Source: a bacterium
GTDB lineage: Bacteria > UBP15 > UBA6099 > JAJRTR01
Assembly (NCBI GenBank): GCA_024278215.1
Contig: JAJRTR010000182.1
Span: 36,846-100,845, forward strand
Reading direction: 5' to 3'
Length of the DNA: 64,000 nt
The notes under the pieces are model-generated. The model was not told the origin of the DNA, did no database searches, and saw only the letters and a program-made list of their open reading frames with translations. Made by a program: the position numbers and the translations under genes. The first letter of the stretch is position 1. The number at the start of each line of letters is the position of its first letter. Of this stretch, positions 9,445 to 17,822 are shown one piece after another.

Positions 9445-10461
9445 TTATCTCTCTTTATAATATTCATCAATAAACTGCTTATAATCCGCCTGCTTTTCTT
9501 TGATTTTTCTCCACCAGGGCTCATTATCAACATACCACTGAACTGTCCGTTCCATAGCATGTTTGAAATCCAATGTCGGCTTCCAGTCGAGTTCACGCTG
9601 AATCTTTTCTGTGTTCACAGCATGTCTTTTAACATGTCCGAGTCTATCCTGAACGAATTTGATTAGAGCATCCGGCTTATTGAGATGCTGGAGGATGCAG
9701 TCAGTTATTTCAAGAATGGAGAATTCGTCACCGGTCCCGATATTAAACACCTCACCATTATATTTATCGCCTGCCTGTATAACTCTGTCGATAGCTTCGC
9801 AGTGATCATCGACAAAGATCCAGTCCCTGGTGTTTTTCCCTGACCCATAAACCGGAAGCTTGTTGTTGTCTATTGCGTTAGTGACAAAAAGAGGGATGAG
9901 TTTTTCCGGGTACCGGAATGGACCGAAGTTATTTGAACAACGAGTAATTATGACAGGGAGATCAAATGTTGTCCAATAAGAGAAAGCCAATCTGTCCGCT
10001 CCCGCCTTGCTTGCTGCGTAAGGGCTTCGAGGCATCAGGGCATCAGTTTCCCGTGACGGCAAATCGCCGGCATCACCGTAGACCTCATCGGTGGAAATCT
10101 GGACAAATTTGTCGATACCGTGTTCCCTGGCCGCTTCCAGCAGGCAGAATGTTCCATAGATGTCTGTTTGTATGAAATCACCGGCGAACAGGATTGACCT
10201 GTCCACATGAGTCTCTGCAGCAAAGTTGACAATAATATCCGCCCTGGGCACCAGCCTTTTAACTATGTCCATGTCGCATATGTCACCCTGAATAAACTCA
10301 TGTGCAGGATTGTCCTTGAGTCCATCAAGATTTTCGACATTTCCGGCGTATGTCAGCTTGTCGAGATTGATTATCTGAATGTCATCGTACTTATCGAGCA
10401 TGTAATATACGAAATTTGAACCAATAAATCCTGCTCCACCTGTAACAAGTATGGTTTTCAT
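9445..10461 (-). CDS. rfbB: dTDP-glucose 4,6-dehydratase
   Basis: This 338-residue extended short-chain dehydrogenase has the NAD-binding glycine motif (LVTGGAGFIGSNFVYYML), the HVDRS segment, the ISTDEVYGD block and the catalytic Tyr/Lys in SPYAASKAGADRL, as in RmlB/RfbB. It converts dTDP-glucose to dTDP-4-keto-6-deoxyglucose for rhamnose and other deoxysugars of surface polysaccharides. It lies directly upstream of the broken rfbD on the minus strand. The rfbA and rfbC genes of the pathway are not in the window. Length and motifs are normal. Confidence 0.93.
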   Translation of the reverse strand: MKTILVTGGAGFIGSNFVYYMLDKYDDIQIINLDKLTYAGNVENLDGLKDNPAHEFIQGDICDMDIVKRLVPRADIIVNFAAETHVDRSILFAGDFIQTDIYGTFCLLEAAREHGIDKFVQISTDEVYGDAGDLPSRETDALMPRSPYAASKAGADRLAFSYWTTFDLPVIITRCSNNFGPFRYPEKLIPLFVTNAIDNNKLPVYGSGKNTRDWIFVDDHCEAIDRVIQAGDKYNGEVFNIGTGDEFSILEITDCILQHLNKPDALIKFVQDRLGHVKRHAVNTEKIQRELDWKPTLDFKHAMERTVQWYVDNEPWWRKIKEKQADYKQFIDEYYKER

Positions 10462-10951
10462 TTATTTCCTCATCTTTCTCTTCGCTCAATACGGTTGTTC
10501 ACAGTATGCAGGTTTGTCCATAATCCATTCGCTGCAAATGTATATTTCGTGATTTTTACTGTGTCCGATATTTATATTTCGCTTCAATTCGCTTTCATGC
10601 AATTATTTCGGCTTTCCTCGTATCGGCCCTGACCTGTACCGCCGATCCCTGTTCGTTCTTTTTACCAAATATGCCTTTATTCATAGTCATTTCAGTGTTT
10701 TTGTTCAGGCATTATATATCCTGTTTTCCGTTTATGGTTGTCGTAACATGTATAACTGCCTTATAGATATATTGCATACAATAGCGGCATGATGCAACAG
10801 TAATCATTAAAAAGTACGTTCATATTGAGTGTCTCCGTACTGTTTGTGGTGTCCGGTGAATAAGTGGATAATGTCTTCACGCGACAGTAAGTGTTCGCCG
10901 ATTCTATTTTCTGTGAACAGTTGCGATTTTCAGAGGAGCAACACCTGCTTT
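10462..10951. other. intergenic region, no gene seen
   Basis: About 490 bases between two minus-strand genes. I see no open frame with a ribosome site, no RNA gene and no clear terminator. It should contain the promoter of the rfb operon near 10470-10560, but no strong -35/-10 pair stands out. Confidence 0.4.
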
Positions 10952-13447
10952 TCACGGTTTCCAGTCGACGGGAGAAACGATAAAGTGTGAAGCGATAAGA
11001 GGAAAAACAGGCCCGTCTATACCGCTTGATATCCAGACACTACCGATATAATCGAAGGCCATAGTGTTGTCGTCTTTGCCCCATGTCAACGAACTCAACG
11101 GCAGATTCCGTCCGTCAGGGCGCGTGAAATGTTTTTCATCGATAACACCGGATTCAATGTCCGCGACATAAAAAGTTGAAACTCCGGAAATCGAATCGTA
11201 GATGAGCAGTTTGGAGCCGGAAGGCGAAAACTCGATTGCAGGGCTCCTGAATTGCTGGAAGCTGACCGGATAGTCTTTCTTCCTGTCCCTGAATGGGAGC
11301 GAGTCGTAGGAAAAAGCGCCGCTTTCGGGGTCCAGCCGGACAATGCAAAGGCCGGAGAAAAGCATATTATCCGGGCAATCACGAGGTATGATCACAATTG
11401 AATCGCCGGAAGGGTCCCAGTCGTAACTGCTGAAATCAAGTTCACTCGTTGTAACCTGGACCTGGAGCGTTTCCATATTTATAACCCGCAGATTCCGAGT
11501 TATGCCTGAGGATATCTCGACGACACTAACATATTTCCCCGACGGCGAGAACTCAGGACTTTTGAGCGGATTTTTTGTCCTGAAGACTGTGCCGCGCAGC
11601 GCCGTGGCGAACTCGTAAACATAGAGCCCGACGTTCTCGAGGTCCCAGTTTATATAAACCATTCTCGTCGAATCTCTGCTGACACAGGGCTGCGACCCCT
11701 TGAAAAGTTTCTGATAGTACGAATTTTCGGGATTGAAGCGCCATATCCAGTGGTTCTGATCCTCGAAATAGAATCTGCCGCTGACTTTCTTTCTTAAAGC
11801 CGCAAGTTTGAGAAATGAAAAGTCTTTCACCGGCAACTCGTCGAGCCCGAAAAAGACAATTTCTTTTTCAAGAGAAGTCGAAGGAAGCGGGAGCGGAGAA
11901 AGCGCACCTTCCACGGGGACCGTATTATTTTTCACTGCGAGGCGGTCTGCGAAGGAACCTTCTGTTATCCAACTTTTCTTTTTTTCAGCATTCAAAGGCT
12001 CGGCATCCATGATTTTAGTTTCCACGGATTTTGTTTTTTCGACTTTTCTTTCTTTTGCCGCTGCTTGTACAAGTTCTTTAGTCGCCTGTTTTACCGGTTT
12101 CGCCGGAATCTCTTTTTCTTGTTTGGAATTGTTATTTTCCTTCTTCACAACAGTTTCCGGGACTTCCGCTTTTCCATTTTTCTTTTCAGACGACACCGGA
12201 TTTACAGTAATTTTTGTCCCGGGCGCCGATGATTCGTTGTTTCCGGCCATTCTGTCGCTTTTGGTGTCGGGAGGTCTTCCGCCGGTGTTCCTGCTGAAAT
12301 TATTTGAACTTGCCGACGCGGCGGACTGCCCCATATCCACAGCTCTGGAGATAGTGATTCGTGTTTCGGCATTTGAAGTTTCCGCACCTGCCGTCCCTGT
12401 GGCCGTGGGTGTGGGCGGCACATCTGTGAGCGGCACCGGCCGGGCGGATATTGTGGTACCGACATGCTGCGTCGCAGTTGCGATTACGATCCCGGGTGCG
12501 GCGGCATGTAAAGATGTGGATGCCGTTGCTGTTTCTGTTGTGGTAGCATCTGTAGTGATAGTCGACGTTGCGATTGCAGGTGTGGCCGCAGTCGCCGCGG
12601 CAGGTACGGGGTGTGCGGGGGTGTTTATCAGTGTTTCTTTCGCCGCCTGAAAGTCGGACAGTTTGCCTATATCATTTTCGAGGTATTCGAGATTCTGCGC
12701 GAGAACCTCGTTATCCGGATTCAGGTGGACCGCCTGCCGCATAGCGTCGAGCGCCTTTCGGTACTTGCCGAGCTTGTAGTATGCGAACGAAAGATTATTG
12801 TAAGCGATGTCGGATTGGGGGGCGAGAGAAACAGCCATGAGCAGCGAGTCCGCCGCTTCCCGATAGCGACCGAGACTCACAAGCGCGACACCTTCGTTGA
12901 GACGGCTCTCGGCACTCGTTTCATCAATAGAAACAGCATAATGGAAGTGTTCGAGCGCCTCGCTGTCCCTGCCGAGTTCCTGGAGTGCCCTGCCGAGCAG
13001 GTTGCGGATCATCACCGAATCCGGATTGCGCTCCAGCGCGCGCTGATAGTAATCGGCGGCCTCGTTCCATTTTTCGAGATCATACGAAATGTTGCCGAGT
13101 GAAATGAGTATCCCTTCGTTTTCCGGGTCCATATCGAGCGCTTTTCTGTAAATGTACGCGGCTTCTTTATAGCGTTCGAGACTCGCAAGCGCCTCTGCTT
13201 TCATCAGCTCCAGTTCGAGAGTGCCGATGCCTTCTTTCTCGATCTCTTCAATAATCGAAAGTGCGTCGTCGTATTCGGACATCAGCATCTTTTCGTTTGC
13301 GCTGTCTATTTTACTGCTCAGCAAAGGATCATCGGCAACAGTGGTGGCGCCCGATGCAGCAGCGGCAGAGGCGGGTGGTACTGAATACATACACACAGCC
13401 GCAAACGCGAGAGCTGTAGATACAAAAATAATTACAATAGTTTTCAT
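10952..13447 (-). CDS. secreted TPR protein with C-terminal TolB/WD40-like beta-propeller
   Basis: This 831-residue protein begins with a signal peptide (IIFVSTALAFAAVCM ... ASAAAAS). Residues about 35-265 are six or seven TPR repeats, for example AEALASLERYKEAAYIYRKA and LSFAYYKLGKYRKALDAMRQ. A low-complexity linker of about 250 residues follows, first Ala/Thr-rich and then Lys/Glu-rich. Residues about 545-831 form repeated beta-strand blocks with SPSGKYVSV, DWDPSGDSI and FSPSGSKLL, typical of the PD40/TolB propeller. It is probably a periplasmic or envelope scaffold protein. It may be expressed with the secreted protein at 13508, which ends 60 bases upstream on the same strand. No enzymatic motif is visible. 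Confidence 0.75.
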   Translation of the reverse strand: MKTIVIIFVSTALAFAAVCMYSVPPASAAAASGATTVADDPLLSSKIDSANEKMLMSEYDDALSIIEEIEKEGIGTLELELMKAEALASLERYKEAAYIYRKALDMDPENEGILISLGNISYDLEKWNEAADYYQRALERNPDSVMIRNLLGRALQELGRDSEALEHFHYAVSIDETSAESRLNEGVALVSLGRYREAADSLLMAVSLAPQSDIAYNNLSFAYYKLGKYRKALDAMRQAVHLNPDNEVLAQNLEYLENDIGKLSDFQAAKETLINTPAHPVPAAATAATPAIATSTITTDATTTETATASTSLHAAAPGIVIATATQHVGTTISARPVPLTDVPPTPTATGTAGAETSNAETRITISRAVDMGQSAASASSNNFSRNTGGRPPDTKSDRMAGNNESSAPGTKITVNPVSSEKKNGKAEVPETVVKKENNNSKQEKEIPAKPVKQATKELVQAAAKERKVEKTKSVETKIMDAEPLNAEKKKSWITEGSFADRLAVKNNTVPVEGALSPLPLPSTSLEKEIVFFGLDELPVKDFSFLKLAALRKKVSGRFYFEDQNHWIWRFNPENSYYQKLFKGSQPCVSRDSTRMVYINWDLENVGLYVYEFATALRGTVFRTKNPLKSPEFSPSGKYVSVVEISSGITRNLRVINMETLQVQVTTSELDFSSYDWDPSGDSIVIIPRDCPDNMLFSGLCIVRLDPESGAFSYDSLPFRDRKKDYPVSFQQFRSPAIEFSPSGSKLLIYDSISGVSTFYVADIESGVIDEKHFTRPDGRNLPLSSLTWGKDDNTMAFDYIGSVWISSGIDGPVFPLIASHFIVSPVDWKP

Positions 13448-13507
13448 CTTCTCTTTTCCATCCAGGTGTCCAAAAGAAAGACACCGGATTCCCGCGCGCG
13501 CCGGCGC

Positions 13508-14758
13508 TCAGAAGAATTTCGCCGTGTTCGCCATGGCCTGGTACTGACTGAACAGCCTTGGATACTCATCTTTCAATCCTGTAAAGGAAATTATGTATTG
13601 TATGCCGTTCGATTTAGTAATAATCATGTACTGTTGCGAAACAAGTTGCTTATCAGCACCGGACTTTGCGCTGTTTGTCCCGCCGTTTTGTATAAGGTCG
13701 TTGTACTTATGCTCCGATATGATTTTGTATGCCTGCAAACCGTTGAAGTCGAACTGTTGTTTCGAGTTTATTTTATAGCCGGCCTGTTCGAGCAGTTTTT
13801 CGCTTCCGGCTATAAGTTCGCCGAGAGCGGAGGAGGCGCCGGAAGGGCTGAGTGTGCGGCACACCACATTGAGCCCCGAACCCTTCAGCGCGGTTTCATC
13901 TTTCTTTCGCACGCTGACCTGTAGCGAATTGCGCCCTTTTCTTACGACGAATTTCCATGTGTCGTCAGGCCGCCTGATAGAAAAGCGCCACTTGTAATTT
14001 ATGTAAGTATCATCTTCGACAACAGCGTTTTCGATCACTTCTTCCGGCTCGTCCGCGGCACCGTTGCCGGATGTCGGGCGAGACTTTGCGCCGGGCCGCG
14101 TATCTTTGAAAATAAGCATTCTGTACAATTCGGAAAACTGCCTTTGTGAGACAACCGCTTCGGATTTCGCTTTGGGGCGGTTGTATTTCTCCAGCATTTT
14201 TCCGATGCCGCCGAAGCCCGTGTTCAACTCGTAAGCCTGCATGAAATTCTTTCGCGCCATCCAGTAATATTCCTCCGCGCTTACCCCCGGGATGTCGTTC
14301 AGATTTGCCTTCAGGCGGTCCAGGCCGACACCGACAAGAAAAAACGTGTCCGCGATTGATTGTTTCTCGAGCCGCTGCTGGGCGAGTGTGATCGCCCTGT
14401 TGAAAAATGAAACCGCCTCATCGGTGCAGTTTACAATTAAAGCGGAAGAGTCGCCGGTCTGCTGCAAGAAAGAATAAGGGCACATGCGGACATAATTATA
14501 TCCGATTGCAAGTGTGAAAAGCGTGCGTTTGTGGATGTCGTCAATGTTTTCAATGGTGACACCGAGGTTCCCGAGCACTCTGTGGGCCCGGGCGAAATTC
14601 TCCGGCTTTCCGAGAGTGATGCCGTCTTCGATAATGCCTTTCGCGAATTCAAGTTCCTTCGATACCTGACGGACCGAAGGGGCGGCAGCCGCTGAAACGC
14701 CGGTAAGAAACAAGAAAACTGTAAAAAACACTATTGTGTATTTGATATAATATGTCAC
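13508..14758 (-). CDS. secreted protein of unknown function with PsbP/DUF1795-like C-terminus
   Basis: This 416-residue protein has a signal peptide (IVFFTVFLFLTGVSAAAA). A helical TPR-like part follows (about 30-200, with FFNRAITLAQQRL and ARKNFMQAYELNTG). The C-terminal part (about 245-416) has alternating strands such as YKWRFSIRRPDDTWKF, LQAYKIISEHKYND and QYMIITKSNGIQYIISFTG, the pattern of the PsbP/DUF1795 fold seen in envelope proteins. It lies upstream of the TPR/propeller gene on the same strand, so both likely serve an envelope function. I do not recognise a specific family name and give no function. Confidence 0.65.
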   Translation of the reverse strand: MTYYIKYTIVFFTVFLFLTGVSAAAAPSVRQVSKELEFAKGIIEDGITLGKPENFARAHRVLGNLGVTIENIDDIHKRTLFTLAIGYNYVRMCPYSFLQQTGDSSALIVNCTDEAVSFFNRAITLAQQRLEKQSIADTFFLVGVGLDRLKANLNDIPGVSAEEYYWMARKNFMQAYELNTGFGGIGKMLEKYNRPKAKSEAVVSQRQFSELYRMLIFKDTRPGAKSRPTSGNGAADEPEEVIENAVVEDDTYINYKWRFSIRRPDDTWKFVVRKGRNSLQVSVRKKDETALKGSGLNVVCRTLSPSGASSALGELIAGSEKLLEQAGYKINSKQQFDFNGLQAYKIISEHKYNDLIQNGGTNSAKSGADKQLVSQQYMIITKSNGIQYIISFTGLKDEYPRLFSQYQAMANTAKFF

Positions 14759-15080
14759 GGTTCAATTCTAAAATATACCCATTCATTTAGCAACATCCGG
14801 AGCTTTTGAAAATTTTAAATATAGCTTTCGAGCAATCCCGGTGTGTCCCATAACCTGCCTGTGTTCAGCAAAGCAGCCGATTGCAGCAGACCGCAGCGGG
14901 CGCGGAATTCTGCAATCAACTCAAACATATTGACTTGTGTAAGCGTTGAATATAACATTATTATCAGTAGGCGTGTGGCGAATTGCAATTCGCATATAGA
15001 TCAGGGGAGAAGGTTTTCGTTTTTCAAATATGAACTGCGGGAATACCTGTAACCGGAAAACGCGCGACAGGAGGCACACG
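14759..15080. other. divergent intergenic region
   Basis: About 320 bases between divergent genes, so promoters for both sides should be here. No consensus promoter, repeat or RNA gene is clear. The in-frame ATG at 15030 is rejected as a start because a strong ribosome site precedes the GTG at 15081. Confidence 0.4.
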
Positions 15081-15566
15081 GTGGACATAAACGAGACTAT
15101 AGAAATTTTAAAAACCTGCCAGGTGTTTGATGGATTGGGGCGCTCTGAACTAAGGAAGATCGCCGAAGGCTGCGTCATACAGTCAGTCCCCATGGGGACA
15201 ACGATCATCGAAGAAAACGATCCGCCGAAGGGAACTCTGTATTTTATCAAATACGGAGATCTGGCAGTCAGCACAGGGCAGATCGATATCGAGAACGCCG
15301 AAGTGAAAGATGAATCTCTCATTACGACACTCGGCCCCGGAGACGCCTTCGGAGAAATCGCTCTCGTCGACGAAATGCCCCATTCGGCAACTGTGAGAAC
15401 TATTTCCGACGCGGCCATATTGCATCTTCCGGCACGCTTCCTTCACAACCTTTGCGAACAAGAACCGACAATCGGTCTTGTTGTCTACAGAAATCTCGCA
15501 AAGATAATATGCACCAGGTTGCGGATGTCAAATTTTTCTACCAAGCATTTCTGGTTCAGTGATTGA
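15081..15566 (+). CDS. cyclic nucleotide-binding (CRP/CAP-type) domain protein
   Basis: This 161-residue protein is a single cNMP-binding domain. It has the hallmark sequence LGPGDAFGEIALVDEMPHSATVRT, containing the phosphate-binding cassette with G-E and the conserved R. A helix near the C-terminus follows, but there is no HTH domain, so it is not a full CRP regulator. It may sense cAMP or c-di-GMP-like ligands and act on a partner. The GTG start is chosen because ACAGGAGGC lies 5 bases before it; the ATG at 15030 lacks one. The sugar isomerase gene begins 40 bases downstream. Confidence 0.8.
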   Translation: MDINETIEILKTCQVFDGLGRSELRKIAEGCVIQSVPMGTTIIEENDPPKGTLYFIKYGDLAVSTGQIDIENAEVKDESLITTLGPGDAFGEIALVDEMPHSATVRTISDAAILHLPARFLHNLCEQEPTIGLVVYRNLAKIICTRLRMSNFSTKHFWFSD

Positions 15567-15605
15567 ACCGATCGTTTTCATTTGGTGCCTGGAGAACAAT
15601 CCATC

Positions 15606-16412
15606 ATGAAAATAAGCATGGCAGTGTCCACTCCGGACGCCGAATTCAGCGCACTTGCTCTGAAAGGTGATTATCCGGATATTTTCGATCTGCTCCAGCG
15701 GTGCGGTTATGACGGCGCCGAGCTTGCAGTCCGCGACCCCGACGCAGTCGAGCCGGACGAACTCGAAACACTCCTGAAACAATATGAACTGACACTTCCG
15801 GCAATAGGCACGGGAAGAGCATTCGGCGAAGACGGACTGTCTTTCTCTTCACCCGATGAAAAAATCAGGCGGGCCGCTGTCGAACGAATATTGAAACATA
15901 TTGATTTCGCCCGCAGATTCGATTCGCTCATTATCATCGGTCTGATAGTCGGCAGGTCCGAGCGAACGGAAGTCAACGAAGCGCGGGCCGCGGCCTGCCT
16001 GGCGGAATGCGCGCGATATGCCGCGCAACAGAATGTCCGGCTCGCTGTCGAACCGATAAACAGGTACGAAACGAATTTCATTATTACTGTCGATGACTGC
16101 CTCTCCTTCCTCGACCGCGCAGGGGAAGAATCCTGCGGCTTGCTTTTCGACACATTCCATGCCAATATCGAGGAAGCTTCAATAACGGACAGCATCAGGG
16201 CCGCCGGAGACAGGATCGTGCATGTACATGTGGCCGACAGCAACAGGCACTATCCGGGCGCGGGCCACACGGATTTCCGGGCCATCATCGACACATTGCG
16301 CGACATCGGCTACGACGGTTACCTCTCCGCGGAAATTCTGCCCCTGCCCGATCCTGAAACCGCTGTCGAAAACAATGCCGCATTTCTTAAAGCGATCCTG
16401 GACACAGGCTGA
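15606..16412 (+). CDS. sugar phosphate isomerase/epimerase-like TIM barrel protein
   Basis: This 268-residue protein belongs to the xylose isomerase-like TIM barrel (AP_endonuc_2) superfamily. The expected metal ligands are visible: Glu in LAVEPINRYET, Asp in LLFDTFHANIEE, His in HVHVADSNRHYPGAGHTDF and Glu in LSAEILPLP. Relatives epimerise keto-sugars or isomerise hydroxypyruvate; the substrate cannot be told. The ATG at 15606 follows CTGGAGAAC. It is the second gene of a probable operon with the cNMP-binding protein, the zinc-ribbon membrane protein and a second TIM barrel. Confidence 0.85.
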   Translation: MKISMAVSTPDAEFSALALKGDYPDIFDLLQRCGYDGAELAVRDPDAVEPDELETLLKQYELTLPAIGTGRAFGEDGLSFSSPDEKIRRAAVERILKHIDFARRFDSLIIIGLIVGRSERTEVNEARAAACLAECARYAAQQNVRLAVEPINRYETNFIITVDDCLSFLDRAGEESCGLLFDTFHANIEEASITDSIRAAGDRIVHVHVADSNRHYPGAGHTDFRAIIDTLRDIGYDGYLSAEILPLPDPETAVENNAAFLKAILDTG

Positions 16413-16536
16413 ACAGGTCGCGAAAAGAAATATAAACGGTGCGGCGCCGGGAAAGCGGAATGCTTTCGCCCGGGATGCACACACCGGCCGCATCGCTGAA
16501 GATCGATAAAAGATCACCGAAAGTTGTATTCCGAAA

Positions 16537-16854
16537 ATGGTAAATCAACAGTTGCTGAACGGATCGCCGGAAGTTATGATGATCCTGTTTGTGCTGAGCA
16601 TCGCTGTATCTCTGATCGCTGTTCTTGTCGCTCTCGATTCGCAGGATCGCGGCAAGAGTAAAACACACAGCATCTTATGGTTTTTCGCGATACAACTTTT
16701 CGCGCCGGCCGCCCTGGTGTATCTCGCTGTCAGAAACAGGGGTAAGGCTCAGGCCCGAAACGCGAAAGCAATAGAAACCTTTAACTGTCCATATTGCAAT
16801 GCACCCTATCATGAGGGGGACAGAATGTGTTCCCAGTGCGGGAGAATCCTTTAA
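16537..16854 (+). CDS. small membrane protein with C-terminal zinc ribbon
   Basis: This 105-residue protein has two predicted membrane helices (about 13-33 MMILFVLSIAVSLIAVLVAL and 47-66 ILWFFAIQLFAPAALVYLAV). A cytoplasmic or exposed tail follows, ending in a C-PY-C ... C-SQ-C zinc ribbon (residues about 85-103). It is four bases upstream of the next TIM-barrel gene, so they are cotranslated. The family is not recognised; a regulatory or scaffolding role is possible. Confidence 0.7.
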   Translation: MVNQQLLNGSPEVMMILFVLSIAVSLIAVLVALDSQDRGKSKTHSILWFFAIQLFAPAALVYLAVRNRGKAQARNAKAIETFNCPYCNAPYHEGDRMCSQCGRIL

Positions 16855-16858
16855 GATA

Positions 16859-17773
16859 ATGAAACAGCTTGGAATGGTACTGGCTCACACGGCCGGAATA
16901 AAGAGGTTGCTCGAATATAATCTTGAAAGAGCCGAACTTATCATATTCAACGCCTCGGAGAAAAAAGAACTGATGCGTTTCATGGAAGACGCCCCGGTTA
17001 CCGTCAGCGGCCATTGCCCGATCTTCATACCTGAACATTACCACGAGAATCCGCTGCTCGCTTCACTTCTCGATTTCGACCGGGAGCGCAGGTTCGCCGG
17101 GCTCGAACTGATGAAGCAGGCTGCCCGCGACGCCGCGGAACTCGGCGCGGAATATGTCGTTGTACACACCCAGCGCCCCGAACACTTCGGCGGCGCCAAC
17201 CCCGATGAGGCAACACGCGACGAGGCGCTGGATATTCTCATGCGGAGTTGCGACATCCTGATGGACTATTACTACGAATTCGGTGTCCCTTTCTATCTCG
17301 AAAACCAGATGGACAATGCTGTTTTTAACAGAGCGCAGGATTATATTAAGTTACTGGAGAAATTTCCCGATTTCGGTTTTTGCCTCGACATAGGACACCT
17401 TGACATGGATTCGAGGAAATTCGGATTCTCGTTCTTGGAATTCATCGAGCAGATGCTGCCGTTCATCAAGGCGGTTCATCTGCAAAACTCGAATTCGGCC
17501 GAGTCGGATTTCAACGGGCGACACTGGAAAATCCCCGTGCATCCCGATCAGAAGACAGAAGACGGCTGGCAGGACATCGAGGGAATCCTGAAGAAAATCC
17601 TCGGGCACAACAGGGATTGCGTAATAAATTTCGAAGCCCGGCCCGACGAAATTCACGGCTTCGACTACATGCGCGAAGGCATAATGTGGATCAAAAATCT
17701 CATGCCGCACATACTCAGGGAAATTGACAACAGCAATGAAGCATTGTGTCGTGTCAACGGTAAAAAGAAGTAA
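16859..17773 (+). CDS. TIM-barrel sugar isomerase/epimerase-like protein
   Basis: This 304-residue protein is a second xylose-isomerase-like TIM barrel. The recognisable strands are YVVVHTQRPEHFGG, VPFYLENQMDN (Glu ligand), FGFCLDIGHLDMDSR (Asp and His ligands), AVHLQNSNS and VINFEARPDE (Glu ligand). Only about 20% of residues seem shared with the gene at 15606, so they are distant relatives. The ATG at 16859 starts 4 bases after the preceding stop, with GGGAGA nearby; longer in-frame readings overlap the zinc-ribbon gene. The substrate is unknown. Confidence 0.8.
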   Translation: MKQLGMVLAHTAGIKRLLEYNLERAELIIFNASEKKELMRFMEDAPVTVSGHCPIFIPEHYHENPLLASLLDFDRERRFAGLELMKQAARDAAELGAEYVVVHTQRPEHFGGANPDEATRDEALDILMRSCDILMDYYYEFGVPFYLENQMDNAVFNRAQDYIKLLEKFPDFGFCLDIGHLDMDSRKFGFSFLEFIEQMLPFIKAVHLQNSNSAESDFNGRHWKIPVHPDQKTEDGWQDIEGILKKILGHNRDCVINFEARPDEIHGFDYMREGIMWIKNLMPHILREIDNSNEALCRVNGKKK

Positions 17774-17798
17774 GTGTATGATTCTGCTACGGTCGGTT

Positions 17799-17822
17799 CC
17801 CCATATTTCACCATTGCGGGCT
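17799..17822. repeat. REP-like palindrome, degenerate copy
   Basis: The sequence CCCATATTTCACCATTGCGGG is an imperfect copy of the palindrome that is perfect at 33023-33047. A short fragment of the 178-bp element (ATGATTCTGCTACGGTCGG) lies directly before it. Confidence 0.5.

Noticed and set aside
11808-12650. Long plus-strand open frame opposite the TPR/propeller gene
   Set aside because: It is an antisense shadow of the Ala/Thr/Lys linker with no ribosome site and an implausible low-complexity product.
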